DNA of 64,000 nt from Haloarcula amylolytica JCM 13557. Lineage in GTDB: Archaea > Halobacteriota > Halobacteria > Halobacteriales > Haloarculaceae. A program made the position numbers and the translations under genes. Below are positions 44,016 through 52,562 of the stretch, piece by piece. Each line of letters starts with the position of its first letter. Position 1 is the first letter of the stretch. The notes below the pieces were generated by a model that had not been told where the DNA came from, made no database searches, and was given only the letters and a program-made list of their open reading frames with translations. Location: the NCBI RefSeq assembly GCF_000336615.1, contig NZ_AOLW01000006.1:1-64000 (forward strand), in the 5' to 3' direction.

Positions 44016-44912
44016 ATGGCGTCCGCGCCGCCGATTCCGGCCACCGACTGGCTGCCGGACAATTCCGAGACGGGGTCGCTCTCGCTGCCAGACGGCCGGC
44101 GGCTGGCTTACGCCACGTACGGCGACGCCGACGGCTATCCGGTCCTCTTCTGTCACGGGACGCCCGGGTCACACGTCGTCGCACGGCTACTCGCCGCACC
44201 GGCCCGCGAGCGCGGCGTCCGCCTCGTCACCCCGGACCGGCCGGGCATCGGGAACTCCGAAGACGCTTCTGTCACGCTCGAGGACTGGCCGGACGACGCC
44301 GCACATCTCCTGTCCCATCTCGACATTGACGCGGCTGGTGCCGTCGGCTTCTCCGGCGGCGGCCCGTTCGCGCTGGCCTGTCACCGACTGCCCGAGATAG
44401 AGCGGATTGCCCTCATCGGCAGCAGCGGCCCCCCGTCGATCGGCGCGACGGGGCGCGTCCAGCAGTTCGTGGGGGCGCTGTCCCGCCACGCACCGTGGGC
44501 GCTCGGCCGGCTCTTTCGCCTGCAACGATGGTTCGCCCTCCGCCGGGACCCGTCCTACGCCGTCGGGTTCGTCGCCGAGGAGACGCCTGAAACGGATGCC
44601 CTGACAGCCGACGAGGTGGCCCGGATCGTCCGTGCGGATATGCTCACTTCGATGGCACGCGGTCCGAGCGGAATCATCCGCGAGCAGCGACTCCTCTCGC
44701 AGCCGTGGCCGTTTGCCCTCGAAGACATTTCGGTGCCGGTCACCGTGTTTCAGGGGCGAGACGACGCCAACGTCGCCCCGTCGACTGGGAAAGCCCTCGC
44801 CCAGCGGCTTCCGGACGCCTCGCTCGCCCTCGTCGACAGCGACCATCTCGGTACGTTGACAGCTGCTGGCGACGGCGCGCTGGCCGCCGTACAGCGTCGC
44901 ACACGCGTCTGA
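44016..44912 (+). CDS. alpha/beta hydrolase
   Basis: A 298-residue hydrolase with HGTPGSH (oxyanion), nucleophile elbow GFSGGGP (Ser at about 112), acid in QGRDDANVAP and His in DSDHLGTL. It follows pcn by 6 bases and is probably read from the same transcript, though a functional link to replication is not expected. No signal peptide. Substrate unknown. Confidence 0.85.
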   Translation: MASAPPIPATDWLPDNSETGSLSLPDGRRLAYATYGDADGYPVLFCHGTPGSHVVARLLAAPARERGVRLVTPDRPGIGNSEDASVTLEDWPDDAAHLLSHLDIDAAGAVGFSGGGPFALACHRLPEIERIALIGSSGPPSIGATGRVQQFVGALSRHAPWALGRLFRLQRWFALRRDPSYAVGFVAEETPETDALTADEVARIVRADMLTSMARGPSGIIREQRLLSQPWPFALEDISVPVTVFQGRDDANVAPSTGKALAQRLPDASLALVDSDHLGTLTAAGDGALAAVQRRTRV

Positions 44913-44948
44913 CGTACCGTTTTGTGGGTCGGGTGCCAACGGGCCGGT

Positions 44949-45560
44949 ATGGAGAACCTCGGGGACGCGTACAACGACCGGCGCTGGGAGGGACGCGATC
45001 CCCGCCGCGTCGTTGCCGGTGCGACCCTGGGGTTCGTCGGCGCGCTGGCGGTGGTCGTGGCGATACTTCTGGTGACGACGCCGCTGTCGGCAGTCGTCGG
45101 CGCAACCGAACCCCACGCTGCCGAGAAACTCGGCGGGACGCTGGGTGGGCTGGGAATCCCCGCAATGTTCCTGAGCGTCGTCGCCGTGCTCCCCTCGAGC
45201 CGCCGGGAACAGAGCGGTGTCACCGTCGGCGCATTCCTCTGTCTAGTCGGCGTCGGGCTGTTTCAGGTAGCATATCCCTACAACTGGACGGTCGGCGAGC
45301 AGACGCTGGCGTTCGAAACGACGATGGCGTACTTCATCGGGACGTGTGTGGCGTTCTGGTTCGTCTTTACCGCGATGGCGAGCTTCCGGCGTCGGAACAA
45401 CCCACACGGCACCGTGAAACTGGAAATTTCGCACAAAGGCGAAACCAAGACTGTGCAGGTGTCCCCACAGGAGTACAAGCGCTACACGCAGGCGGTTCGT
45501 GGCGACGGCGGCACGACCGACGAGGTCATTCAGGAACTGGAGTCCCGAATCGAAGACTAA
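44949..45560 (+). CDS. haloarchaeal membrane protein with cytosolic C-terminal tail
   Basis: From ATG 44949 (MENLGDAYNDRRWEGRDP) the 203-residue protein has about four helices (residues 24-45, 61-80, 90-108 and 123-142), then a soluble tail (KLEISHKGETKTVQVS) ending in acidic residues. Conserved haloarchaeal family by memory, annotated only as a DUF. It lies 36 bases past the hydrolase gene on the same strand. Function unknown. Confidence 0.75.
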   Translation: MENLGDAYNDRRWEGRDPRRVVAGATLGFVGALAVVVAILLVTTPLSAVVGATEPHAAEKLGGTLGGLGIPAMFLSVVAVLPSSRREQSGVTVGAFLCLVGVGLFQVAYPYNWTVGEQTLAFETTMAYFIGTCVAFWFVFTAMASFRRRNNPHGTVKLEISHKGETKTVQVSPQEYKRYTQAVRGDGGTTDEVIQELESRIED

Positions 45561-45573
45561 GCGTAGCTGAGCG

Positions 45574-46524
45574 TTACTCGGCGGCCGTCGTTTCGTTGCC
45601 GCTCCGGTCCGACTCCGTCATCGAGTCGCGGTCTGTCTCGTCGATCTCCGTCGTCTCGACTTCGGTCTCCTCGTCGTCATCGTCATTGTCGTCGGCATCT
45701 GCACCTTCGCCGACTTCCTCGACTTCGACATCCTTGCCAGCGACGCCGCTCTCCGAGATGACCGGCAGGAGGTTGTAGCCGCCGTTGCCCTTCTTGACGA
45801 CGTTGATGTCGAAGACGAAGTCGACCGATTCGCCGGCGACGACTTCGAACGGCTTGGTGAGCTGGAGCTTCTCGCTCGGGATCTTCACATCGACCGACGC
45901 GCCGTCGACGACCCCGTCGACGGATTCGGCGTACAGTTCGATCTTGTTGTAGCGGCCCGCTTCGAGTTCGCCGTCGAGGACGCCGATGGCCTTGTCCCCG
46001 ACGACCTCGGTGAGGTCGACGGTCACGCCGTCGAGTTCGCGGACGACGAAGCCGCCCTCACTCTCGTCAGCTTCCTCATCCGTGTCCTCGCCGTCTTCGG
46101 CCTCGTCCTCGGCGTCATCTACCGTTTCTGTCTCGGTCGACGCGGCCGTCTCCGTCTCAGTTGAGTCGGCCGTGGCCGTTTCAGTTGCCTCGGCCGTCGC
46201 CGTTTCCGTCGCGTCAGTCTCGGTCGCGTCTGCGCTTTCCTCCGTCGCCTCGTCGTCTTTCGCCCGGAAGATACGAGCCCTGGAGAACGACACGTCGAGC
46301 GAGTCGAAGTCGTCGATAGCCGCGGGCTGGTCGCTGATCAGCAGCCGGAACGTCCCGACAGTTCCACCGTCGTCCGTCATCGCGTCCTCGTCGGTGGAGC
46401 CGCCGTCACTGGTTCCGTCACCGCTGGTCCCGTCAGACCCGCCGGAGTCGCTCGACCCGGAACAGCCGGCGAGAAGACCGACCCCGACGCCCGCGCCCGT
46501 GGCGATGAACCGTCGTCGTCTCAT
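45574..46524 (-). CDS. DUF4382 lipoprotein with Thr/Glu/Ala-rich linker
   Basis: From ATG 46524 (MRRRRFIATGAGVGVG) the 316-residue precursor has a twin-arginine-like start and lipobox LAGC, so it is probably a Tat-exported lipoprotein. A Ser/Gly/Asp spacer follows, then a DUF4382 domain (GTFRLLISDQPAAIDDFDSL) split by a low-complexity insert of TETAT/TETE repeats and acidic residues (about 100-160). The second half (VRELDGVTVDLTEVVG, RYNKIELYAE) completes the domain. The role is unknown. A surface glycosylated linker is likely. Confidence 0.82.
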   Translation of the reverse strand: MRRRRFIATGAGVGVGLLAGCSGSSDSGGSDGTSGDGTSDGGSTDEDAMTDDGGTVGTFRLLISDQPAAIDDFDSLDVSFSRARIFRAKDDEATEESADATETDATETATAEATETATADSTETETAASTETETVDDAEDEAEDGEDTDEEADESEGGFVVRELDGVTVDLTEVVGDKAIGVLDGELEAGRYNKIELYAESVDGVVDGASVDVKIPSEKLQLTKPFEVVAGESVDFVFDINVVKKGNGGYNLLPVISESGVAGKDVEVEEVGEGADADDNDDDDEETEVETTEIDETDRDSMTESDRSGNETTAAE

Positions 46525-46719
46525 CGGCCACGTCCCGTCTGCGCTGTCGTCGCTGTCGATTCTATCGCTGCTGTTGCGAACGTATTCATTCCATAGCGTG
46601 GGATGGGACTGGCGCGTATATGCCCCGCGATAGGTCAAATAGAACTGTACCTCTCTGAACGGAATGAACGGTCTGGCCGTATCTGAACGGTTTTACCCCC
46701 GTCGCTCCACGTCCTGATA

Positions 46720-47238
46720 ATGGCAAACTCGAACGCGAAGGGCGACCGCCGCGAGCGCGAACTGGTCAACGCACTCGACGAGGCGGGCTTTGCGGTGATG
46801 CGCGCGCCGGCCAGCGGCAGCGCGACCGAGCGGGAACTGCCGGACGTGCTCTCGGGCGACGGCGAGACGTTCTACGCTATCGAGGCGAAATCCAGCGCCG
46901 GCGACCCCATCTATCTCACCGGTAAGGAGGTCGAGGCGCTACTGTTTTTCGCCCGGAACTTCGGCGCGAAGCCGCGTATCGGTGTCCGGTTCGACCGCGA
47001 GGACTGGTACTTCTTCCACCCGGCGGACCTCCACACGACCGACGGCGGCAACTACCGCGTCAAGAAGGAGAAGGCACTCTCCGACGGAACTGACTTCGAT
47101 GAGTTCGTGGGTAACTCCGAGAAGGTCACGCTGGACGAGGTGGGCGACGACGGCCCCGACCAGAGCGTGCTGGACGTGCTGTCGGCCTTCGAGCGCGGTG
47201 ACCTCGACAAGGAAGAAGCCGCGGCGATGCTAGAATAG
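46720..47238 (+). CDS. hjc: Holliday junction resolvase Hjc
   Basis: Hjc cuts four-way junctions in recombination. The 172-residue protein has the archaeal resolvase nuclease core: GDRRERELV (Glu), LPDVLSGDG (Asp), YAIEAKSS (E-x-K). The C-terminal extension beyond about 125 residues is acidic and haloarchaea-typical. TTTTACC about 28 bases before the ATG may be the TATA element. It converges on the SWIM-domain gene. Confidence 0.93.
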   Translation: MANSNAKGDRRERELVNALDEAGFAVMRAPASGSATERELPDVLSGDGETFYAIEAKSSAGDPIYLTGKEVEALLFFARNFGAKPRIGVRFDREDWYFFHPADLHTTDGGNYRVKKEKALSDGTDFDEFVGNSEKVTLDEVGDDGPDQSVLDVLSAFERGDLDKEEAAAMLE

Positions 47239-47256
47239 CGGGTCGCAGGCCGTTGG

Positions 47257-47904
47257 TTACTGGGTCCCACCGCCGACGAGTTCGGCGTCCTCGACGCGGC
47301 GAAGTCGCGACAGGGGAAAGGCGTACTCTCGCGGGTCGGTCGCGCTGACGGCGTCGGAGAGATACGTCGCCAGCACCACGAGGTCGTCGGGCGGATAGCC
47401 GTCGTTGGTGTCGTAGTCTGCAACTGTCTCGTCTGTCGCCTCGATTGCCCAGTCGTCGGCCGGCGTATCGGTGACAGCCGTAACGACGAGTCTGTCGCCC
47501 GTCTCGCGGTCCCGCACGATGTCGCCGGTCTCCAATCGGCAGTGCCCACAGAGGTGCGGCGTCTGTTCGTCCGGGGCGACAAAGGTGACAGTGCCACAGG
47601 CGTCGCAGGTCGCCCGTTCCTTGCCGGGCGGTGCGACCCGCTTGGCGGTGATTTCGATGGCGACGCGCCGGAGGTGTTTGCAGTGCTCGCCGCGGATGCG
47701 GTTGTCGGGGCAGGTACAGGCGTGCTGTCCGATGTCGACGAGGTACGTGCTTTCGCTCTCCGTCGTCACAGCGTACGTACTGCCCGCTCGCGGGCGCACG
47801 GCCATGCGCTCGGTCCAGGCGCGGGCGGCCCGGTCCGGGAGGGAACGGAGGTCCGGTGCAAGTGCGGTATGCTGCCGGTCGGCTGTTGGCTCGATGAACG
47901 TCAT
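47257..47904 (-). CDS. SWIM zinc-finger protein
   Basis: From ATG 47904 (MTFIEPTADRQHTAL) this gives 215 residues. The SWIM motif is CTCPDNRIRGEHCKH at about 64-78 (CxC then CxH). A second zinc-ribbon pair follows (CDAC and CGHC at about 99-121). SWIM domains bind DNA or proteins and often accompany helicases or recombination factors. Here it is convergent with hjc, which makes a repair role possible but unproven. Confidence 0.82.
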   Translation of the reverse strand: MTFIEPTADRQHTALAPDLRSLPDRAARAWTERMAVRPRAGSTYAVTTESESTYLVDIGQHACTCPDNRIRGEHCKHLRRVAIEITAKRVAPPGKERATCDACGTVTFVAPDEQTPHLCGHCRLETGDIVRDRETGDRLVVTAVTDTPADDWAIEATDETVADYDTNDGYPPDDLVVLATYLSDAVSATDPREYAFPLSRLRRVEDAELVGGGTQ

Positions 47905-48033
47905 AGGTACGGACGCGGCTGTATTTTCCAATGCGTCCAGTTGAAACGTAGGTGCTACACGGCCCTAAATGGCTCGGCGGTCGGGCTCCGGCGCTTCGAT
48001 ACCCTTTTTGCCGGCCCTGTGAAACCGCAGAGC

Positions 48034-48243
48034 ATGGATATCGAGCGGGAGACGCTCCTGCAAATCGTCATCTCGGCGGTCGCCGTCGTGCTGTTCGTCG
48101 GCGCAACTATCACCGCCTCACAGATGTATCTGGACGGGTCAAGCGTAGAGGCGACGGGCGGCTACGCGCTTATCGGCGCAATCGGCCTCTTCGTCGTGTT
48201 TATGACCGCTGCCGGCCTCTGGCTCGAACGCCAGCAGTTCTAG
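48034..48243 (+). CDS. two-helix membrane protein (69 aa)
   Basis: From ATG 48034 (MDIERETLLQIVISAVAV) this 69-residue protein has helices at about 8-29 and 43-64 and ends LERQQF. It overlaps the convergent priL end by 4 bases. ACCCTTTTTG about 30 bases upstream may be the promoter. From memory similar proteins are common in haloarchaea under a DUF name. Function unknown. Confidence 0.7.
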   Translation: MDIERETLLQIVISAVAVVLFVGATITASQMYLDGSSVEATGGYALIGAIGLFVVFMTAAGLWLERQQF

Positions 48244-49316
48244 GCGTCGGCCTCTTCGTCGTCCCCGTCCTCGCGCCAGTCGACCAGTTCCTCCTCGTCG
48301 GTGTCGTCTATCTTCTGCTCGTAGTAGCCCATCGGGTGGGAAATCGTCTCACAGAGGTCGTCCATGTTGACACAGTCGCCGTAGGACTGCATGGTCGAAC
48401 ACGCCGGCGTCGAGTACTCCGTCGGGCTGGTATCCCCGCGGATGTGGTCGACCTGATACCGGGTCGCCTCCTCGCCAAAGCCGGGGTTGACCTGGAACAG
48501 GTCGACGATTTCGTCCGTCGTCATCCCGATGCCGATGAGGAAGGTCGCGATGGCAAACCGGGAGTGGTGTTCGAGATGCTCACCCTTCTGCACCTGGTCG
48601 AGCAGGGACTTCATACAGGGCGGGAACAGCTCGGGGACGACAGTGTCGATCTCGCGGGTGAGTTCCAGTTCCGAGAGGACTTCTTCGAGGCGGTCGACTT
48701 CCTCGGTCAGTTCGTCCGCGATAGCGTCAGGCACGTCGAACGGCAAGCCGTCGGTGACTCGGTGACGTATTGCCTGCTTCAGCAGGACGTTCAGTTCCTC
48801 GGCGGTGACCCTGACCTCGCCGTCGGCCAGTGGCCGATTGACCAGCCGCCAGGAATCGCCCCGCTGGTCGGCCGCCAGGTCGAGATACGCGCCGACCTCG
48901 ATGCGGTAGCCGTCACCAGTGTCGCTGACGGCACTTGCGAGGTCGAACTCCGCGAGGAGTTCCGTGCGGTCCAGCGTCTCGCGCTGAGTCGATTTCAACT
49001 CCGTCGTCGTTTCGAACTCCTCGGTAAACCGGTCGTAGGCCGCCTCGGCTTCCGCCTGCGCGTACTTCCGGGTGCAGATGTGGACGTCGACGAGCGACAC
49101 CAGCACGCGGGCCACCGGGTACGACAACAGTTCGACGCGTGTCCGCCGGTGTGGCTCCCCGACAGTACCGTCCGTGATTGCCGATTCGACCCGCTCCAGC
49201 GCGCGCGCCGTGACCGTCTCGTCCGTGGCGACGATTTCGCCCAAGTCCACCGCCGCGGCTTCGACGGCCTCCCGCGACCGCGCCAGAAACGGGTAGCGTG
49301 CGTGGAGCGGTTCCAT
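48240..49316 (-). CDS. priL: DNA primase large subunit PriL
   Basis: PriL partners PriS in primer synthesis. From ATG 49316 (MEPLHARYPFLARSREAV) the 358 residues include four cysteines of the 4Fe-4S domain: FPPCMKSL, PACSTMQSYGDC and DDLCETI. An in-frame ATG 14 codons upstream is less likely. The C-terminal tail is acidic. PriS is not in this window. Confidence 0.93.
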   Translation of the reverse strand: MEPLHARYPFLARSREAVEAAAVDLGEIVATDETVTARALERVESAITDGTVGEPHRRTRVELLSYPVARVLVSLVDVHICTRKYAQAEAEAAYDRFTEEFETTTELKSTQRETLDRTELLAEFDLASAVSDTGDGYRIEVGAYLDLAADQRGDSWRLVNRPLADGEVRVTAEELNVLLKQAIRHRVTDGLPFDVPDAIADELTEEVDRLEEVLSELELTREIDTVVPELFPPCMKSLLDQVQKGEHLEHHSRFAIATFLIGIGMTTDEIVDLFQVNPGFGEEATRYQVDHIRGDTSPTEYSTPACSTMQSYGDCVNMDDLCETISHPMGYYEQKIDDTDEEELVDWREDGDDEEADA

Positions 49317-49523
49317 TGCCACCACCTTTCGGATGGGAGCGAATAAAATTGCCGTCACCGGGACGGTCGGTGTCGGATTCCCGACAGCCGGTTCGAGAGT
49401 CAGTGCGGCGATATCGCGAGGCTATACATATAGTCCCAGGCCGGCGACGGGTGAATACAGCTAGTAGACAAACGGATGCCCGCCACTCTCCAGTGATAAG
49501 ATGTGGTAAGGACGCGGGTCGGC

Positions 49524-49564
49524 GACTGCACACGGTTCGGTCGGGGAACCGGACCAGTGCAGTC
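49524..49564 (+). promoter_or_regulatory. structured leader hairpin before a 50-aa gene
   Basis: GACTGCAC (49524-49531) pairs with GTGCAGTC (49557-49564), and CGGTTC (49533-49538) pairs inside it with GAACCG (49546-49551). It lies 44 bases before the ATG at 49608. A TATA-like TATACATA at 49423-49430 would put it in a leader of about 155 bases. The 291-bp gap 49317-49607 otherwise holds no gene. Confidence 0.5.
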
Positions 49565-49607
49565 ATGCCCGACGAGGGAACTGTCAGACGAGACACGGAG
49601 CACATCG

Positions 49608-49760
49608 ATGACGCACGAGCACGATACTGATTCACAAGAGAGCATCAGAGCGACATTCGAAGAGTACGACGTCGGCGTGGACACGGTCGCCCACATCGGC
49701 GACCCCGAAAACCCGTCCGCGTGGATTCAGTCGACGGTCTTCGTCGACGTAACCGAGTAG
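49608..49760 (+). CDS. small acidic haloarchaeal protein (50 aa)
   Basis: ATG 49608 to TAG 49760 gives 50 residues beginning MTHEHDTDSQESI and containing GDPENPSAWIQS. That NPxAWI segment recurs in small haloarchaeal proteins annotated as DUF7331 (from memory). No membrane helix. The upstream leader carries a strong hairpin, which hints at post-transcriptional control. Function unknown. Confidence 0.6.
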   Translation: MTHEHDTDSQESIRATFEEYDVGVDTVAHIGDPENPSAWIQSTVFVDVTE

Positions 49761-49930
49761 GGCTGGGCGACGGTCTATCGGCGACACCAGCGGAGCGAGC
49801 GGTTCTGTATCTGTGTGAAGCGAGAGCCCTGCCTGCTACGGGCATGTGAGTTTCTGTCAAACCAGCGATAGCATTTACGCCACGGGGAGCGACCGTGTCG
49901 GTATGGTCCCAGTGTGGAGGTGCCTGCGCG

Positions 49931-51451
49931 ATGAGTGACGCCGCCGCCCAGTCCGAGCGGTTCACCGAGGGCGCGCTGCTGTGGCCCCTCCTGACGCTTG
50001 CCGCGCCGCTGGTGGCGACCCAGCTCCTGCAGACGGTGTACAACCTCACGGACACGTTCTGGGTCCTCCGGCTGGGCACCGACGCGATGGCCGCGCTGTC
50101 GTACTCCTGGCCCGTCGTGTTCCTGCTCATCAGCGTCGGCGGGGGCATGACCGCAGCGGGGACCATCCTCGTCTCGCAGAACACCGGCGCAGAGAACGAA
50201 GGCCGCGTGAACTTCGTCGCCGGACAGACGCTGGGCTTCGTGACCCTGCTGTCGCTCGCCCTCTCGATAGCCGGCTATCTGCTGACACCGACGCTCCTCT
50301 CGCTGCTGGGCAGCCAGCCCGGGAGTGCCGTGCACACCATGGCGGTGTCGTACACCCGCATCGTCTTCCTCGGCCTGTGGTTCATGTTCGGCTTCTTCGT
50401 CTTCCAGGCGCTGCTGCGTGGCTGGGGCGACACGAAGACGCCGATGTACCTGATGACCGGCAGCGTGGCCCTCAATGTCGTCATCGACCCGGTGTTTATC
50501 CTCGGGTTCACCGACAACCCCCTGTTCGGCTGGCTCGGTCTGGAACCGCTGGCGGCGTGGCTCTACGCCCACACCGGCTTCGAGGGAATGGGCGTCGCCG
50601 GGGCGGCGATTGCGACGGTTGGCTCCCGCGGGCTCGCCGCGGTGGCGGGCTTCTGGCTCCTGTTCAGCGGTCGGGTCGGCATCACGCCGTCGCTGTCGGC
50701 ACTGCGACCACAGATGGCACCCGTGCGGAAGATCGTCCGCATCGGCGCGCCGGTCAGCGTCGAGCAGAGCACGCAGGCCCTGTCGGTCACACTGATGACC
50801 GTACTGATCGCGCTCGTCGGCGACAACGCCGTTGCTGCCTACGGCGTCGGGAGCCGCTTTACCACCATCGTCTGGCTCCCGATGGTCGGCATGAGCATGG
50901 CCGTCGAAACCGTCGTCGGCCAGAACCTCGGCGCTGGCCGGCGTGACCGCGCCAAGCGGGTCGTCTACCACGCCAGCGCCATCCTCGTGGCGGCGTTCCT
51001 GGTCGTCAGCGTCGTCGCGACGCTGTATGCCCGCCCCATCGTCGGCCTGTTTGCCGGCACGAGCAGCGGTCCCGTGGCCGACCACGTAGTGACGTTCATT
51101 CACATCGTCGCGCCCACCTACGCCGTGATGGCCGGCTTCCACATGATGAACGGCGCGTTCCACGGCGCTGGCGCGACCCGGCTCTCCATGATTCTGGGCC
51201 TGACGACGCTGTGGGGCTTCCGCGCCGCGCTGGCAGGGGTCCTCATCACCGTCGTCGGCCTCGGCGCAGTCGGCGCGTGGTACGGCATCGCCGCCTCGAA
51301 CGTCGTCTCGACGCTAGCTGCGACCGTCTGCTTCCTGCACGGCGGCTGGCTGGGCAACTCGCTGGCGACCGAGGACGACGAGCCGGCCACCGCGACCGAC
51401 GCAGCATCGGACGCCGAATCACCGGCCGAGGACGACGGGACAGCGACGTAA
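49931..51451 (+). CDS. MATE family efflux transporter
   Basis: A 506-residue MATE protein from ATG 49931 (MSDAAAQSERFTEGAL) with 12 predicted helices. Landmarks are YNLTDTFWVLRLG, RGWGDTKTPMYLM and VVGQNLGAGRRDRA, and there is an acidic C-terminal tail. It is only distantly like the MATE protein at 27354, so the two are not a recent duplication. Substrate unknown. Confidence 0.9.
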   Translation: MSDAAAQSERFTEGALLWPLLTLAAPLVATQLLQTVYNLTDTFWVLRLGTDAMAALSYSWPVVFLLISVGGGMTAAGTILVSQNTGAENEGRVNFVAGQTLGFVTLLSLALSIAGYLLTPTLLSLLGSQPGSAVHTMAVSYTRIVFLGLWFMFGFFVFQALLRGWGDTKTPMYLMTGSVALNVVIDPVFILGFTDNPLFGWLGLEPLAAWLYAHTGFEGMGVAGAAIATVGSRGLAAVAGFWLLFSGRVGITPSLSALRPQMAPVRKIVRIGAPVSVEQSTQALSVTLMTVLIALVGDNAVAAYGVGSRFTTIVWLPMVGMSMAVETVVGQNLGAGRRDRAKRVVYHASAILVAAFLVVSVVATLYARPIVGLFAGTSSGPVADHVVTFIHIVAPTYAVMAGFHMMNGAFHGAGATRLSMILGLTTLWGFRAALAGVLITVVGLGAVGAWYGIAASNVVSTLAATVCFLHGGWLGNSLATEDDEPATATDAASDAESPAEDDGTAT

Positions 51452-51670
51452 CGTCCGCTCGTTCAATCAGTCACGGTGGGCGGTCCGCTGGCGAGAAATC
51501 GTCTGAGTATCGTAGCCTGTGTCCGGAACCGGACCGCAAACCCCGATTCGGTCGGAACAATGCCGAAATATCATTTCCGGTCATGCCACTGCCGCAGCGT
51601 GGTTTTGCTGTCCATCTCCCGGGACGGTCCGCTGGGACGTTGAAACCGGGATGCTGTGCCAACGCTCATA

Positions 51671-51743
51671 CTGTCGGCTGTAAGTCTGTAAAGAATTTCG
51701 CCACCCGGGGTGGCGAATATCTTAAAATAGTTACAGCCAACAG
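51671..51743. mobile_element. 73-bp MITE-like palindrome flanked by TA
   Basis: The two arms mirror each other almost fully. The outer 13 bases, CTGTCGGCTGTAA (51671-51683) against the reverse complement of 51731-51743, differ at one base. The inner TTCGCCACC (51697-51705) and GGTGGCGAA (51709-51717) are perfect around CGG. TA stands at both edges (51669-51670, 51744-51745), as expected for IS630/Tc1-like insertion. It ends just past the stop of the hexapeptide-repeat gene and may act as its terminator. No transposase is near. Confidence 0.6.
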
Positions 51744-51745
51744 TA

Positions 51746-52201
51746 TCAGAGGGAGCGCTGTACCGTCTCCGTGGCGCTCCGGACCACGGTCTCGGCTGGG
51801 ACGTCTTCGGTGACGGTGGTTCCGGCACCGACGACGGCGTTTTCGCCGACCGTGACGCCCGGGAGAACCACCGCGCCAGCACCGACGAAAGCCCCGTTCT
51901 CGATGGTTATCTCGTCGAACGTGTCGTTCTGAAACTCCATGCCCGCGTCGGTGAGGTCGTGGGTTACGCCGACGATGGAGGCGTTGGGCCCGACCTGGAC
52001 GGACTCGCCAAGCGTCGCGTTCTCGACGTAGGCGTTCGCGTTGATATCGGTCGGTCCGTGGATGGTCGCCTTCTTGATTGATGCCCCCTCGTAAATCTGG
52101 ACGCCGTCACCGATGTCGGCGTCGTGGATCGTCACGTATTCCCGAATCTCGACGTTGCCCAGCGTCGCGTTCTCGACCTGGACGGTCTCGTGAACAGCCA
52201 T
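51746..52201 (-). CDS. left-handed beta-helix acyltransferase-like protein
   Basis: A 151-residue hexapeptide-repeat protein (VENATLGNVEIREYVTI and later IENGAFVGAGAVVLPG, VGENAVVGAGTTV), the fold of WbbJ-type O- or N-acetyltransferases and gamma-carbonic anhydrases. The His in GVTHDLTD may be catalytic. Such proteins often acetylate sugars in glycan assembly. No glycosyltransferase is adjacent. Its stop abuts the MITE-like palindrome. Confidence 0.83.
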   Translation of the reverse strand: MAVHETVQVENATLGNVEIREYVTIHDADIGDGVQIYEGASIKKATIHGPTDINANAYVENATLGESVQVGPNASIVGVTHDLTDAGMEFQNDTFDEITIENGAFVGAGAVVLPGVTVGENAVVGAGTTVTEDVPAETVVRSATETVQRSL

Positions 52202-52361
52202 ATGCGGATGTCAGCGCCGACCGTAATCATCGTGGCGGCGGCCAGTGTCGGAACTGGATATGGGAGTCGTAGCGCGGCTCGAAAAAAGTCGCCAGTGGTC
52301 GGCGCTCTGGGAGGAATGCCGCCGCTCGACTGAAAGGCGGTCTTCGCTTCGTTCGGAGCGT

Positions 52362-52526
52362 CCTACGTCTCACGGGTCGCATCGCTCCCCGCACGGGTAT
52401 TCGAGGCCTCCCGCTGGTCGGCCTCGCTATGTCTCGCGGGTCGCTGCGTTCCCCGCTGCGCGTTCCGGCGGGCCGCTCCTTACGGTCGCGCCCCGCCCTA
52501 CGTCTCACGGGTCGCATCGCTCCCCG
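52362..52526. repeat. three spaced copies of a 30-bp repeat
   Basis: Copies at 52362-52391 and 52497-52526 are identical over 30 bases (they begin CCTACGTCTCACGGGTCGCA). A diverged copy lies at 52426-52455, and a 10-base start of a fourth (CCTACGTCCC) at 52561-52570 overlaps the ahcY stop. Start-to-start spacing is 64 and 71 bases. The spacers are GC-rich and hold small stems. It is not a CRISPR, because the copies vary and the spacers resemble each other. It fills the 360-bp gap between the hexapeptide gene and ahcY. Confidence 0.65.
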
Positions 52527-52537
52527 TTCGACTGTTC

Positions 52538-52562
52538 GGTTCTCGCGCTTGGCGCGAGAACC
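52538..52562 (-). terminator. 11-bp perfect stem at the end of ahcY
   Basis: GGTTCTCGCGC (52538-52548) pairs with GCGCGAGAACC (52552-52562) around TTG. On the minus strand it begins on the last base of the ahcY stop codon (52564-52562), so it immediately follows the gene and could shape its 3' end. Confidence 0.5.

Noticed and set aside
52362-52526. CRISPR array
   Set aside because: Only three copies of the unit, one of them diverged, with GC-rich spacers that contain hairpins and resemble each other. There are no cas genes in the window.
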